Origin: Oryzisolibacter sp. LB2S
GTDB taxonomy: Bacteria; Pseudomonadota; Gammaproteobacteria; Burkholderiales; Burkholderiaceae_C
Direction: 5' to 3'
DNA: 64,000 bases
Assembly: GCF_040732315.1 (NCBI RefSeq)
Contig: NZ_CP160388.1
Location: forward strand, 62,001 to 126,000
Of the stretch, positions 42,997 to 51,102 are shown piece after piece. The notes under the pieces are model-generated. The model was not told where the DNA came from. It saw only the letters and a list, made by a program, of their open reading frames with translations, and ran no database searches. Position 1 is the stretch's first letter; every line of letters begins with the position of its first letter. The translations under genes and the position numbers were made by a program.

Positions 42997-43953
42997 ATGC
43001 CGCCCCTGAACTTCCGTACGTTGGATCTGAACCTGCTGCGCGTCTTCGACGAGGTCATGGCCGAGCGCAACCTCACGCGTGCGGCGGAGAAGCTGGCCAT
43101 CACCCAACCGGCCGTGAGCAATGCGCTGCGCCGCCTGCGCGAGTCCGTCGGCGACGAACTGCTGGTGCGTGCCGGCCATGGCGTGGAGCCCACGCCGCGC
43201 GCCCTGGCCCTGTGGCCCTCGGTGCGCCAGGCCCTGGCGCAGCTGCAGGAAAGCCTGGCGCCAGGGGACTTCGACGCGGCCGCGGCGCACACCGACTTCG
43301 TGCTGGCCATGTCCGATGCGACCGCTGCCACGCTGATGCCGCGGCTCATCGAGCTCGTGGAACGCGAGGCGCCGGGCATCTCCCTGCGCGTCGTGCCCCT
43401 GACCACGCGCGACCCGCGCCCGCTGCTCGACGACGAGAGCGTCGATCTGGCCGTGGGCTACTTTCCCGCGGCGCTGGCCGACCTCACGGCGCGTGCCCAG
43501 ACCGACACCGTGGTCACGCATGACAGCACGCGCCTGTACACCACCGAATATGTCTGCGTGATGCGCGCCGGCCACCCGCTGGCCCAGGGGCCGCTCACGC
43601 TCGACGACTATTGCGCCGCACGCCATCTGCTGGTGAGCTTTTCCGGCAAGCCCTATGGCTTCATCGACGGAGCCCTCACGGCCCTGGGGCGCGAGCGGCG
43701 CATCGTGCTCACGGTGAACCAGTTCTTCACGGCCGGCCGCGTCGTCGCCACGAGCGATCTGCTGACCATATTGCCGCGCCACTTCGTGGGGCTGGCCAAC
43801 GTGGACGACCACCTCGTCTGGCGCCCCCTGCCCCTGCAGCTGCCCGCGGTGCATGTGGATGCACTCTGGCATGGCCGGCGCAGCCATGACCCGGCGCACC
43901 GCTGGCTGCGCGCGACCATTGCGCGTGCCGTCGGCATCGCCGCGCCCGCATGA
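42997..43953 (+). CDS. LysR-family transcriptional regulator
   Basis: The 318-residue regulator has an N-terminal helix-turn-helix (LTRAAEKLAITQPAVSNALR, about 25-44) and a periplasmic-binding-protein-like effector domain. The sequence resembles the NodD/PcpR branch of LysR proteins, which often sense aromatic compounds; this is a loose inference. Its ATG is poorly served by a ribosome-binding site. The stop overlaps the phosphoesterase start (ATGA), so the two genes are coupled. The upstream palindrome may be its operator, though LysR sites usually follow a T-(11)-A form. Confidence 0.9.
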   Translation: MPPLNFRTLDLNLLRVFDEVMAERNLTRAAEKLAITQPAVSNALRRLRESVGDELLVRAGHGVEPTPRALALWPSVRQALAQLQESLAPGDFDAAAAHTDFVLAMSDATAATLMPRLIELVEREAPGISLRVVPLTTRDPRPLLDDESVDLAVGYFPAALADLTARAQTDTVVTHDSTRLYTTEYVCVMRAGHPLAQGPLTLDDYCAARHLLVSFSGKPYGFIDGALTALGRERRIVLTVNQFFTAGRVVATSDLLTILPRHFVGLANVDDHLVWRPLPLQLPAVHVDALWHGRRSHDPAHRWLRATIARAVGIAAPA

Positions 43954-44816
43954 GCACCACCACCGGCCCCATGAAGCTGCAACTGCTGTCCGACCTGCAC
44001 CTGGAGACCCACCCGGGCTTCATGCCCGACCCCGCCCCGGGTGCCGACCTGCTGGTGCTCGCCGGAGACATAGGTTCGTACCAACATGGCTCCCTGCTCA
44101 CGGACGAGGACTTCGGCCTGGCGCGCTTTTCGCCGCTGCCGCAATATGCCGGCTGGCCCACGCCCGTGGTCTTCGTGCCCGGCAACCACGAGTACGACGC
44201 CCAGGACTTCGACGCCGCGCACGCGCGCCTGCGCCGCACCTGCGACCGGCTCGGGCTGATCTGGCTGGAGCGCGAGACCGTCGTGCACCAGGGCGTGCGC
44301 CTGCTGGGCACCACGCTGTGGAGCGACTTCGACGCGCTTGCCGTGCACCATGGCGAGACCGATCCGGCCCGGCGCCTGCAGCGCCGCGAGAAGGCCTTTC
44401 GGGCAGCCAACTTCTATCTCGCCAAGACGGGTGGCACGCGCCGGGGCGAGCCCTTTCTGGCCGCACAGCTGCGCGAGCAGGGCCTGGCCTGCCAGGCCTG
44501 GCTGCGCGAGGCCTTGGCCCGGCCCTTTTCCGGCCCCACGGTGGTGGTCACGCATTTCGCCCCCAGCCTGCGCAGTGCCGACCCGCGCTATGGCCTGAGC
44601 CCCGGCACGGCCGGCTTCTGCAACGCCATCGATGAGCTGCTGCCCCAAGCGCGGCTGTGGCTGCATGGCCATCTGCATGCGCCCAGCGACTACATGGTCC
44701 AGGGCAGGCATGGCGATGGCCGGCCCTGGCGCTGTCGCGTGGTCGCCAATCCCCTGGGCTACGCGCGCAAGGGGGAGCAGGATGCGTTTCGGCACCACTG
44801 CGTGCTCACCGTATGA
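43950..44816 (+). CDS. Calcineurin-like metallophosphoesterase
   Basis: The 288-residue metal-dependent phosphoesterase has the full motif set: SDLHLE (about 14-19), LAGDIG, PGNHEYD, TLWSDF, VVTHFAPS and LHGHLH. These ligands hold a two-metal centre. The substrate is unknown. The start overlaps the LysR stop by four bases; MKLQLLSDLHLE at 43971 is a possible shorter start. A perfect 9-base hairpin follows the gene. Confidence 0.9.
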   Translation: MSTTTGPMKLQLLSDLHLETHPGFMPDPAPGADLLVLAGDIGSYQHGSLLTDEDFGLARFSPLPQYAGWPTPVVFVPGNHEYDAQDFDAAHARLRRTCDRLGLIWLERETVVHQGVRLLGTTLWSDFDALAVHHGETDPARRLQRREKAFRAANFYLAKTGGTRRGEPFLAAQLREQGLACQAWLREALARPFSGPTVVVTHFAPSLRSADPRYGLSPGTAGFCNAIDELLPQARLWLHGHLHAPSDYMVQGRHGDGRPWRCRVVANPLGYARKGEQDAFRHHCVLTV

Positions 44817-44826
44817 TGACAAGGCT

Positions 44827-44846
44827 TGGAGCATGCCCATGCTCCA
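44827..44846 (+). terminator. Hairpin after the phosphoesterase gene
   Basis: TGGAGCATG-CC-CATGCTCCA forms a 9-base perfect stem 10 bases after the stop. There is no T-run, so termination is not certain. Confidence 0.45.
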
Positions 44847-44943
44847 GGGCTCATGCCCCTACCGCACGACAAAGATGACCCAGGTCAAGACAACAGGCGC
44901 AGGCGCGAATTAGTCTGAAACACCGCTGATGGAGTAACCACTC

Positions 44944-45366
44944 ATGAATATTCTGCTTGCCGTCGACGGCAGTCCCTACACCAAGAAGATGCTGGCCTAT
45001 CTGGCCGCGCACGACGAGATGCTGGGCACCACGCACAGCTACACGGCCATCACCGTGCAGCCCCCGCTGCCGCCGCGCGCGCGCGCCGCGCTGGGCAAGG
45101 AGACCGTGGACAGCTACTACGCCGAGGAGGGCGAAAAGGTGGTGTCTCCCGTGGTCAAGTTCATGGCACGCCATGGCGTGCAGCTCAAGACCATCACCAA
45201 GGTGGGCCCGGCCGGCGAGACCATTGCCAAGGTGGCCGAATCGGGCAAGTACGACCTCGTCGTCATGGGCACGCACGGCCATGGCTCGCTGGGCAAGCTG
45301 GTCATGGGCTCGGTCAGCACCCAGGTGCTCGCCAACTGCACGGTGCCCGTGCTGCTGGTGCGCTGA
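44944..45366 (+). CDS. Universal stress protein (UspA family)
   Basis: A 140-residue single-domain Usp protein with the ATP-binding signature GTHGHGSLGKLVMGSVSTQV (about 109-128), that is G-x2-G-x9-G-S. It begins MNILLAVDGS, the usual first strand. ATP-binding Usp proteins support survival under starvation and respiratory stress. GGAG precedes the start. It is convergent with a TetR gene, with seven bases between the stops. Confidence 0.93.
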   Translation: MNILLAVDGSPYTKKMLAYLAAHDEMLGTTHSYTAITVQPPLPPRARAALGKETVDSYYAEEGEKVVSPVVKFMARHGVQLKTITKVGPAGETIAKVAESGKYDLVVMGTHGHGSLGKLVMGSVSTQVLANCTVPVLLVR

Positions 45367-45373
45367 CAGTTGG

Positions 45374-45994
45374 TCAGGCCGTGAGGCCGCCAAGGCAGGT
45401 GGCCATGGCCCAGTCGACGATCTGGGAGCGGTCGTAGCCGCGCTCGCGCAGCAGGTCGAGCATGGGGTCGGCCGAGCGTGCGAGCAGCGCGCACAGAACC
45501 ACGTCCGGCGGCTGTTCGGCGCGCAACTGCCCCTGGGCCTGGGCCTCGGTGATCCAGCCCAGGATGCGCGCATTCACCTCCTGCATCGATGCCTGGTAGG
45601 CGCCGCAGCAGCGCAGCGCCTGGGCCAGGGCCGAGTTGCGCTGGGGCAGAAACGGCGTCTCGTCGTCGAGCTGCAGCTCCAGCGACCAGCGCAGCAGGGC
45701 CTGCAGGCGCTGCAGGGCCGAGAGCTCGTCGGGCAGGCCGCCGAGGAAGCGCTGCAGGCGCTCCACCAGATGCACCATGGCGGCTGTGCACAAATCGTCC
45801 TTGCCCGAGAAATGCTTGTAGAGGCTGGCCTTGGCAATGCCGACGGCCGCGGCCACTTCGTCCACGGTCATGGTCTCGAAGCCCTTTTCGCCGAGCAGGC
45901 GGCTCGCGGCCTCGACGATGGCATCCTCGCGCGCCCGGTGCATCTGCGCCTTGAACGAGGGGCGGGATGGCGACAAGGTGTTCATGCAATGCAT
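45374..45994 (-). CDS. TetR-family transcriptional regulator
   Basis: The 206-residue repressor has an N-terminal helix-turn-helix (MTVDEVAAAVGIAKASLYKH, about 42-61) and an all-helical ligand domain. The start could be 45994 or 45985; both ATGs lie in a short ATGCATTGCATG palindrome and neither has a good ribosome-binding site. The overlapping palindrome might serve as its own operator. Targets and ligand are unknown. Confidence 0.9.
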   Translation of the reverse strand: MHCMNTLSPSRPSFKAQMHRAREDAIVEAASRLLGEKGFETMTVDEVAAAVGIAKASLYKHFSGKDDLCTAAMVHLVERLQRFLGGLPDELSALQRLQALLRWSLELQLDDETPFLPQRNSALAQALRCCGAYQASMQEVNARILGWITEAQAQGQLRAEQPPDVVLCALLARSADPMLDLLRERGYDRSQIVDWAMATCLGGLTA

Positions 45995-46078
45995 GTTAGC
46001 CAGACTGGGATAACCCCAAAGACCCTGTGAGACGTCGGATGCTTGCGCGCCAGGTGTCCGCCTGCGGCTGCGTTCGGC

Positions 46079-46861
46079 TCAGTGCAGCCGCCGCGCGGGC
46101 TCGGCGAGAAACTCCAGCAGCGCCTGCTCGAACGCCTCGGGGTTCTCCAGTTGCGGCCAATGTCCCACGCCCGGCATGAGCTGCACGCGCGCATCGGGCA
46201 GCACATGGGCCAGCGCCAGCAGGGCCTCGGGCGGGGTGCAGCGATCCTGTTCGCCGCCGACGAGCAAGGTAGGCATGCCCACGCGCATGAGCGCGGCGGC
46301 GCCGTGGGTGAAGCTCGTCAGGGCCTGCAGCGCGCGGCGGTAGGTGGCCGCGTGCACATGGCCGAGCGCGTGGCGCGCCAGTTGCAGGCCTTCGGGAAGG
46401 GCCTGGGCGCCGGCGTCGCGCTCGACCACCTGGGCCGCGAGGGCGGCCATGTCCAGGCCCTGTTCCAGCCGCGCCAGGCGCGGCGCCACCCAGGCGGCGT
46501 GGGAGGCTGCATCGAGCGGCGGCCCCCCCGCGCACAGCACCAGGCGGCGTACGCGCGCGGGCTCGCGCAAGGCAAGCTCCAGTGCCAGCATGGCGCCGAA
46601 GCCGTGGCCGACGAGCGTGGCCGCGTCGCATTGCAGCGCGTCGAGCAGCAGCAGGGCGCGCTGGGCCAGGCCCTTGAAGCCGTAGGGTTCGACGGGGGCG
46701 CTGCGGCCATAGCCCGGCATGTCCCAGGCCACGGCGCGCCAGCCCGCGGTGGCCAGGGTCTCGAGCTGCGGTGCAAAGCTCAGGTGGCCGCCATCGGCGT
46801 CGTGCAGCAGCAGCACGGTGGGGCCGCTGCCCAGGACGGAGAAGGTGGGGAGCAAAGACAT
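46079..46861 (-). CDS. Alpha/beta-hydrolase-fold protein lacking the nucleophile serine
   Basis: The 260-residue protein has the canonical hydrolase fold: VLLLHDADGG (oxyanion region), WDMPGYGRS, a nucleophile elbow, GGEQDRCTPP (Asp) and GVGHWPQLENPE (His). The elbow reads GHGFG, with glycine (codon GGC) where the nucleophile Ser belongs in GHSFG-type elbows, while the acid and His remain. It may therefore be a non-hydrolytic member, such as a binding protein, lyase or cofactor-free enzyme. ATG 46861 was chosen because the protein then begins at the first beta strand. It is divergent from the flavin reductase gene. Confidence 0.85.
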   Translation of the reverse strand: MSLLPTFSVLGSGPTVLLLHDADGGHLSFAPQLETLATAGWRAVAWDMPGYGRSAPVEPYGFKGLAQRALLLLDALQCDAATLVGHGFGAMLALELALREPARVRRLVLCAGGPPLDAASHAAWVAPRLARLEQGLDMAALAAQVVERDAGAQALPEGLQLARHALGHVHAATYRRALQALTSFTHGAAALMRVGMPTLLVGGEQDRCTPPEALLALAHVLPDARVQLMPGVGHWPQLENPEAFEQALLEFLAEPARRLH

Positions 46862-46933
46862 GGCTGGCCTGCAGGCTTGACGCTGCGGTCGATAATAGCC
46901 CCCCTCGCCATCTGCTGCGGGGCCTTGCGCTCC

Positions 46934-47503
46934 GTGCCTTTCGTGACTCAGCCGATTTCCCCTACCGCCGTCGCCCATCCCCCCGAGTTCTCGCCGCGCG
47001 AGTTTCGCGATGCGCTGGGCATGTTCGCCACGGGCGTGGCCATCGTCACGGCACGCGGCGCCGATGGCATGCCCGTGGGCATGACCATCAACTCGTTCAA
47101 CTCGGTGTCGCTCGAGCCGCCGCTGGTGCTGTGGAGCCTCGCGCAGCGCTCATCGCTGCTGAGCGTGCTGGCGACGACGCGGCACTGCGCCATCCATGTG
47201 CTGACGGCGGCGCAGCGCCCGCTGGCCGAGCGCTTCGCCACGCGCGGCATCGATCGCTGGGCGGGCGTGCCTCACCACCCGGGCCTGCACGATGTGCCGG
47301 TGATCGAGGGGGCGGCCGCGGTGTTCGAATGCCGTGTGCGCAGCCAGTACGCGGAGGGCGACCACACCATCTTCGTCGGCGAGGTGCAGCGCTGCGGGCA
47401 CCAGCGCGGTGCCTCGCCCCTGCTGTTCCACGGGGGCATGTTCTATACCGAGCACCCGCTGGGCCGCCTCTCGCCGAAGGCGGCCGGCCCCATGGGCAAG
47501 TGA
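46934..47503 (+). CDS. Flavin reductase-like FMN-binding protein
   Basis: A protein of about 189 residues of the flavin-reductase/split-barrel family (FRDALGMFATGVAIVTARG, MPVGMTINSFNSVSLEPPLV, HTIFVGEVQ). Members supply reduced FMN or FAD to two-component monooxygenases. No ATG fits; GTG 46934 or GTG 46943 must be the start, and I chose the former. No partner monooxygenase is adjacent. The stop is three bases from the convergent minE stop. Confidence 0.87.
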   Translation: MPFVTQPISPTAVAHPPEFSPREFRDALGMFATGVAIVTARGADGMPVGMTINSFNSVSLEPPLVLWSLAQRSSLLSVLATTRHCAIHVLTAAQRPLAERFATRGIDRWAGVPHHPGLHDVPVIEGAAAVFECRVRSQYAEGDHTIFVGEVQRCGHQRGASPLLFHGGMFYTEHPLGRLSPKAAGPMGK

Positions 47504-47506
47504 GCC

Positions 47507-47770
47507 CTACTTGGCCCCTTCGGGCAGTTCGATCTTGACCTCGAGCACCTCGAGATCGTCCTGGCGCTCGAAGTGCACCTTGAGGTCGTCGGGGTTGATC
47601 TTGATGTACTTGGAGATCACGGCGACCAGTTCGCGCTGCAGCGCCGGCAGATAGTCGGGCGTGCCGGCGTTGCGGCCGCTGCGCTCGTGCGCCAGGATGA
47701 TCTGCAGGCGCTCCTTGGCGACGGCGGCGGTCTTCTTCTTCTCGCCGAGCAGAAAGGACAGCAGGGACAT
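47507..47770 (-). CDS. minE: Cell-division topological specificity factor MinE
   Basis: The 87-residue protein has the MinD-activating N-terminal segment ([20 protein letters not shown], 2-21) with the hydrophobic membrane-targeting start, and a C-terminal dimerisation domain ([20 protein letters not shown]). It drives MinCD oscillation so that the Z ring forms at mid-cell. It is the last gene of minC-minD-minE, six bases after minD. Confidence 0.97.
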   Translation of the reverse strand: MSLLSFLLGEKKKTAAVAKERLQIILAHERSGRNAGTPDYLPALQRELVAVISKYIKINPDDLKVHFERQDDLEVLEVKIELPEGAK

Positions 47771-47776
47771 GGCCGC

Positions 47777-48592
47777 TTACCTCCCGCCGAAGATGCGCTT
47801 GAAGAAGCCGGGCTTGACCGCCTCGACGAAGCGCAGGGGCTTGTCCTCACCCTGAAAGCGCGCCACCACATCCTTGTAGGCCTCGGACACGTCCGTGCCA
47901 TTCAGGTGGATGGCCGGCAGGCCCTGGTTGGAGGCCTGCAGCACGGCCTCGGACTCGGGGATCACGCCGATGAGCTTGATGCGCAGGATGTCCTGGATGT
48001 CCTCCAGGCTCAGCATCTGGCCGTCCTGCACGCGGTTGGGGTTGTAGCGCGTGATCAGGAGATGCTCCTTGATGGGGTCCTGACCCTCGATGGCGCGGCG
48101 GGTCTTGCTGCTGAGCATGCCCAGGATGCGGTCGGAGTCGCGCACCGAGGACACCTCGGGGTTGGTCACGAGCAGGGCCTCGTCCGCGTAATGCATGGCC
48201 ATGAGCGCGCCGCTCTCGATGCCAGCGGGCGAATCGCAGACGATGTAGTCAAAGCCCATCTCGGCCAGGTCCTTGAGCACCTTGCCCACGCCGTCGAGCG
48301 TGAGCGCGTCCTTGTCGCGCGTCTGGCTCGCGGCCAGCACGAACAGGTTCTCGCACTGCTTGTCCTTGATGAGGGCCTGGTGCAGGTTGGCCTCGCCCTG
48401 GATGACGTTGATCAGGTCATACACCACGCGGCGCTCGCAGCCCATGATGAGGTCCAGGTTGCGCAGGCCGACGTCAAAGTCGATGACGGCGGTCTTGTGG
48501 CCGGCGAGCGCCAGGCCCGATGCGAAAGCGGCACTGGTGGTGGTCTTGCCCACACCCCCCTTGCCGGAGGTCACGACGACGATTTTGGCCAT
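47777..48592 (-). CDS. minD: Septum-site determining ATPase MinD
   Basis: The 271-residue ParA-like ATPase has the deviant Walker motif SGKGGVGKTTTSAA (about 9-22), DFDVGLRNLD, VCDSPAGIE and a C-terminal amphipathic membrane-targeting helix (PGFFKRIFGGR). It recruits MinC to the membrane. ATG 48592 gives MAKIVVVTSGK; the longer open frame overlaps minC. The gene lies 43 bases after minC. Confidence 0.97.
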   Translation of the reverse strand: MAKIVVVTSGKGGVGKTTTSAAFASGLALAGHKTAVIDFDVGLRNLDLIMGCERRVVYDLINVIQGEANLHQALIKDKQCENLFVLAASQTRDKDALTLDGVGKVLKDLAEMGFDYIVCDSPAGIESGALMAMHYADEALLVTNPEVSSVRDSDRILGMLSSKTRRAIEGQDPIKEHLLITRYNPNRVQDGQMLSLEDIQDILRIKLIGVIPESEAVLQASNQGLPAIHLNGTDVSEAYKDVVARFQGEDKPLRFVEAVKPGFFKRIFGGR

Positions 48593-48635
48593 GTTCTGAT
48601 GAATCCTTGGGTTGCTGTCTTGAATGAGTGATGGG

Positions 48636-49418
48636 TTACAGCGGCTCGATGAGCAGTTTCTCGCCGTCGAGCCGCACCTGGGCCTGCTTGCCGCGCACGT
48701 TGTCGGGCAGCTCGGTCTCCGTCGTGCGGTAGATGCCCGCCACGGAGACGAGTTGCGGCTCCAGGCAGGTGCTGAAGATGCGGGCGCTGGTGTCGCCACG
48801 TGCGCCGGCAATGGCGCGGCCGCGCAGCGGGGCGTAGACATGGATGTTGCCGTCGGCGATCACCTCGGCGCCAAAGCTCACCATGGCCAACACCACCAGG
48901 TCCGAGCCGCGCGCGTACACCTGCTGGCCCGAGCGCAGCGGCTTGTCCACCACCAGGGTGGCGCGCGCGGGCGCCGGCACGGGGACCTCGACGGGTACCT
49001 GGACCTGCACTTCACGCACGACCTCGCGCACCACCTCGCGCATGGCGCCTTCGGGCTGCTGGGCGCGCGGCTGGGCGCGAGGGGCGGGCGCATCGGGCGC
49101 GGCGATCAGGCCCGCGGCATGGGCTGCGGCCATCTGCGCGTCGCTGCCGCCACGCACGGCCACGGGCTGGGTGCGGTGGCTGCGCAGCACCTGCACCAGT
49201 GCGGCAAAGTCTATGGGCTGGTCCTCGGCCTGCACGGCCGACAGGTCGATGAGCAGCGGGTCGTTGTCGAAGAATTCCGGATCGTTGGCCCGGCGGGCGG
49301 TCAGGTCGGCGTCCACAGCCGGGACGTCCGCGGTCTTGAGCATCAGGGCCACGACGGACAGCTGAGCGCTCTTGAGATCTAGGTGGGTGCGGGCCTGGCC
49401 CGCCGTATCAACGGCCAT
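48636..49418 (-). CDS. minC: Septum-site determining protein MinC
   Basis: The 260-residue FtsZ-polymerisation inhibitor has an N-terminal FtsZ-binding domain (about 1-105) and a C-terminal beta-helix that binds MinD (VYARGSDLVVLAMVSFGAEV and onwards). The linker is long and charged, with REVVREVVREVQVQVPVEV (about 125-143), more elaborate than in E. coli MinC (231 residues). It is the first gene of minCDE. Confidence 0.96.
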   Translation of the reverse strand: MAVDTAGQARTHLDLKSAQLSVVALMLKTADVPAVDADLTARRANDPEFFDNDPLLIDLSAVQAEDQPIDFAALVQVLRSHRTQPVAVRGGSDAQMAAAHAAGLIAAPDAPAPRAQPRAQQPEGAMREVVREVVREVQVQVPVEVPVPAPARATLVVDKPLRSGQQVYARGSDLVVLAMVSFGAEVIADGNIHVYAPLRGRAIAGARGDTSARIFSTCLEPQLVSVAGIYRTTETELPDNVRGKQAQVRLDGEKLLIEPL

Positions 49419-49522
49419 GAAACGAGGGGGAATAAACAGGAGCCGCGCGGCAGCGTCTCAAAGCCGCAAAGTGTACCCGGCAGCCGCGTCGGGACTGCAT
49501 CAGGAAGTGTCCGCAGTCGCCG

Positions 49523-50143
49523 TCAGAACTTGGGGATGCGGATGCGGCTGATCATCAGCGAGCCCGACAGCGCGAACAGCAGCACCAGCGGGTGCAGCGT
49601 GAAGCCGGCGATCGTCATCCGGCCCAGCCACAGCTGCTCGCGCACCGCGCCCATGGCGGCGGCCAGCGCCAGCAGGCCCACGAGCACGATGGAGGTGGGA
49701 ATCGGCGTGCCCTCGAAGTGCTTGACCTTGCCGCTGTCGTCGGCCAGCGTCTCGGCCGTGATGTTGAAGCGCGCCAGGCGCGATACGCCGCAGGCCACGA
49801 AGAAGGTCAGCACCACGCGGTCGTACAGGCCCTGCATGCCGCAGGCGTAGGCGATGATGGCCGGCGCCACGCCGAACGAGATCACGTCGGCCAGCGAGTC
49901 GAGCTCGCGCCCCATGGCAGAGCTCTTCTGCCGCCAGCGTGCTATGCGCCCGTCGAGCACGTCGAACACCAGCGCCGCGAGCACCAGCGCGCAGGCGAAG
50001 TAGATGTGCAGCAGGTCCGCCGTCTCCAGATAGGTCATGCTCGAGAACAGCGCGCCCACGCCGCACACCGCGTTGCCCAGCGTGAACCAGTCCGCGAGGT
50101 GGAACTCGCGGATCATCGAGAAGCGTTTGTGGGAAGGGGCCAT
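49523..50143 (-). CDS. pssA: CDP-diacylglycerol-serine O-phosphatidyltransferase
   Basis: A 206-residue integral membrane enzyme making phosphatidylserine. It contains the CDP-alcohol phosphotransferase signature D-G-(2)-A-R-(8)-G-(3)-D-(3)-D within LDGRIARWRQK and GRELDSLAD (about 63-86), plus several hydrophobic helices. The short length fits the Gram-positive/archaeal-like integral-membrane PssA class found in betaproteobacteria. It is upstream of minCDE on the same strand, after a 104-base gap. Confidence 0.92.
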   Translation of the reverse strand: MAPSHKRFSMIREFHLADWFTLGNAVCGVGALFSSMTYLETADLLHIYFACALVLAALVFDVLDGRIARWRQKSSAMGRELDSLADVISFGVAPAIIAYACGMQGLYDRVVLTFFVACGVSRLARFNITAETLADDSGKVKHFEGTPIPTSIVLVGLLALAAAMGAVREQLWLGRMTIAGFTLHPLVLLFALSGSLMISRIRIPKF

Positions 50144-50206
50144 GGCGTGATTATCGGTGCCCGCCGGGCCCCCACCCGGAGATCGCTGAAAGCGCAGGGC
50201 GCGCTG

Positions 50207-50995
50207 CTATTGAAAACGCGGGGCGCGCTTCTCGATGAAGGCGGTGACGGCCTCGCGGTGGTCGGCCGTCTTGTGCGCGATGGCCTGGCAGGCGGCCGAG
50301 AGCTCGAGCACGCTCGCAAGGCTGCCGAGCTGCCCCTCGCGCAGCAGGCGCTTGGTCATGCGCATCACGGCGCCGGGGTTGGCGGCTATTTTTCCGGCCA
50401 GCGCGCGCGCCGTGGGCAGCAGCTCGTCCGGCGCCACCACGCGGCTGACCAGGCCGCAGGCCAGCGCCTCCTGGGCGCTGATGGCCTCGCCAGTGAAGGC
50501 CATCTCGGCCGCCTTGGCCATGCCGACGGCGCGCGGCAGCAGCCAGGCGCCGCCGTCGCCCGGGACTATGCCCACGCGCACAAAGCTCTCGGCAAACGTG
50601 GCCGTCTCGCTGGCGATGCGGATGTCGCACATGCAGGTCAGATCCAGCCCCGCGCCGATGGCCGGGCCGTTGACGGCGCAGATCACGGGCACGTCGAGCT
50701 GCTGCAGCGCGAGCGGAATCTGCTGAATGCCCTGGCGGTATTCCTCGCGTATCAGGTCGGGCGTGAGCGCGTCGTCGAAGAAGCGCCGCATGTCCTTGAC
50801 GTTGCCGCCCGAGCTGAAGATGGGGCCGGCGCCGGTGAGGATGATCACCTTCACGCCCGCGTCCTTGCGCACGTCGTCGCACAGCCGCACGAACTCGGCC
50901 ACCGCCGTGTTGCCGGTGAGCGCATTGCGCGTCTCGGGCTGGTTCATGGTGACGGTGAGGATGGCGCCGTCGCGCTCTTGGTTCAGAAAGGCCAT
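50207..50995 (-). CDS. Enoyl-CoA hydratase/isomerase
   Basis: A 262-residue crotonase-fold enzyme with the oxyanion segments ILTGAGPIFSSGGNVKDM (about 51-68) and NGPAIGAGLDLTCMCDI (about 109-125) and EIAFTGEAISAQEAL-like helices. It hydrates enoyl-CoA thioesters in beta-oxidation. Catalytic Glu residues are not both apparent, so isomerase or hydratase activity cannot be separated. It shares strand with two acyl-CoA dehydrogenase genes upstream. Confidence 0.88.
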   Translation of the reverse strand: MAFLNQERDGAILTVTMNQPETRNALTGNTAVAEFVRLCDDVRKDAGVKVIILTGAGPIFSSGGNVKDMRRFFDDALTPDLIREEYRQGIQQIPLALQQLDVPVICAVNGPAIGAGLDLTCMCDIRIASETATFAESFVRVGIVPGDGGAWLLPRAVGMAKAAEMAFTGEAISAQEALACGLVSRVVAPDELLPTARALAGKIAANPGAVMRMTKRLLREGQLGSLASVLELSAACQAIAHKTADHREAVTAFIEKRAPRFQ

Positions 50996-51009
50996 GGGGA
51001 CTCCGTTAT

Positions 51010-51102
51010 CAAAATAGAAGCTGCTTGCGCTTGCCAGTCAATGATTTCAGTTGATTATTTGTCTGAAACACAATACGGGCAAGCGCGAGCAGCTATGGTT
51101 TT
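51010..51102. repeat. Inverted pair of dispersed intergenic repeats (copies 6 and 7)
   Basis: A plus-oriented copy AAATAGAAGCTGCTTGCGCT (51012-51031) and a minus-oriented copy GGGCAAGCGCGAGCAGCTAT (51078-51097) face each other across 46 A+T-rich bases, giving a potential long hairpin between the acyl-CoA dehydrogenase and hydratase genes. Confidence 0.65.
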
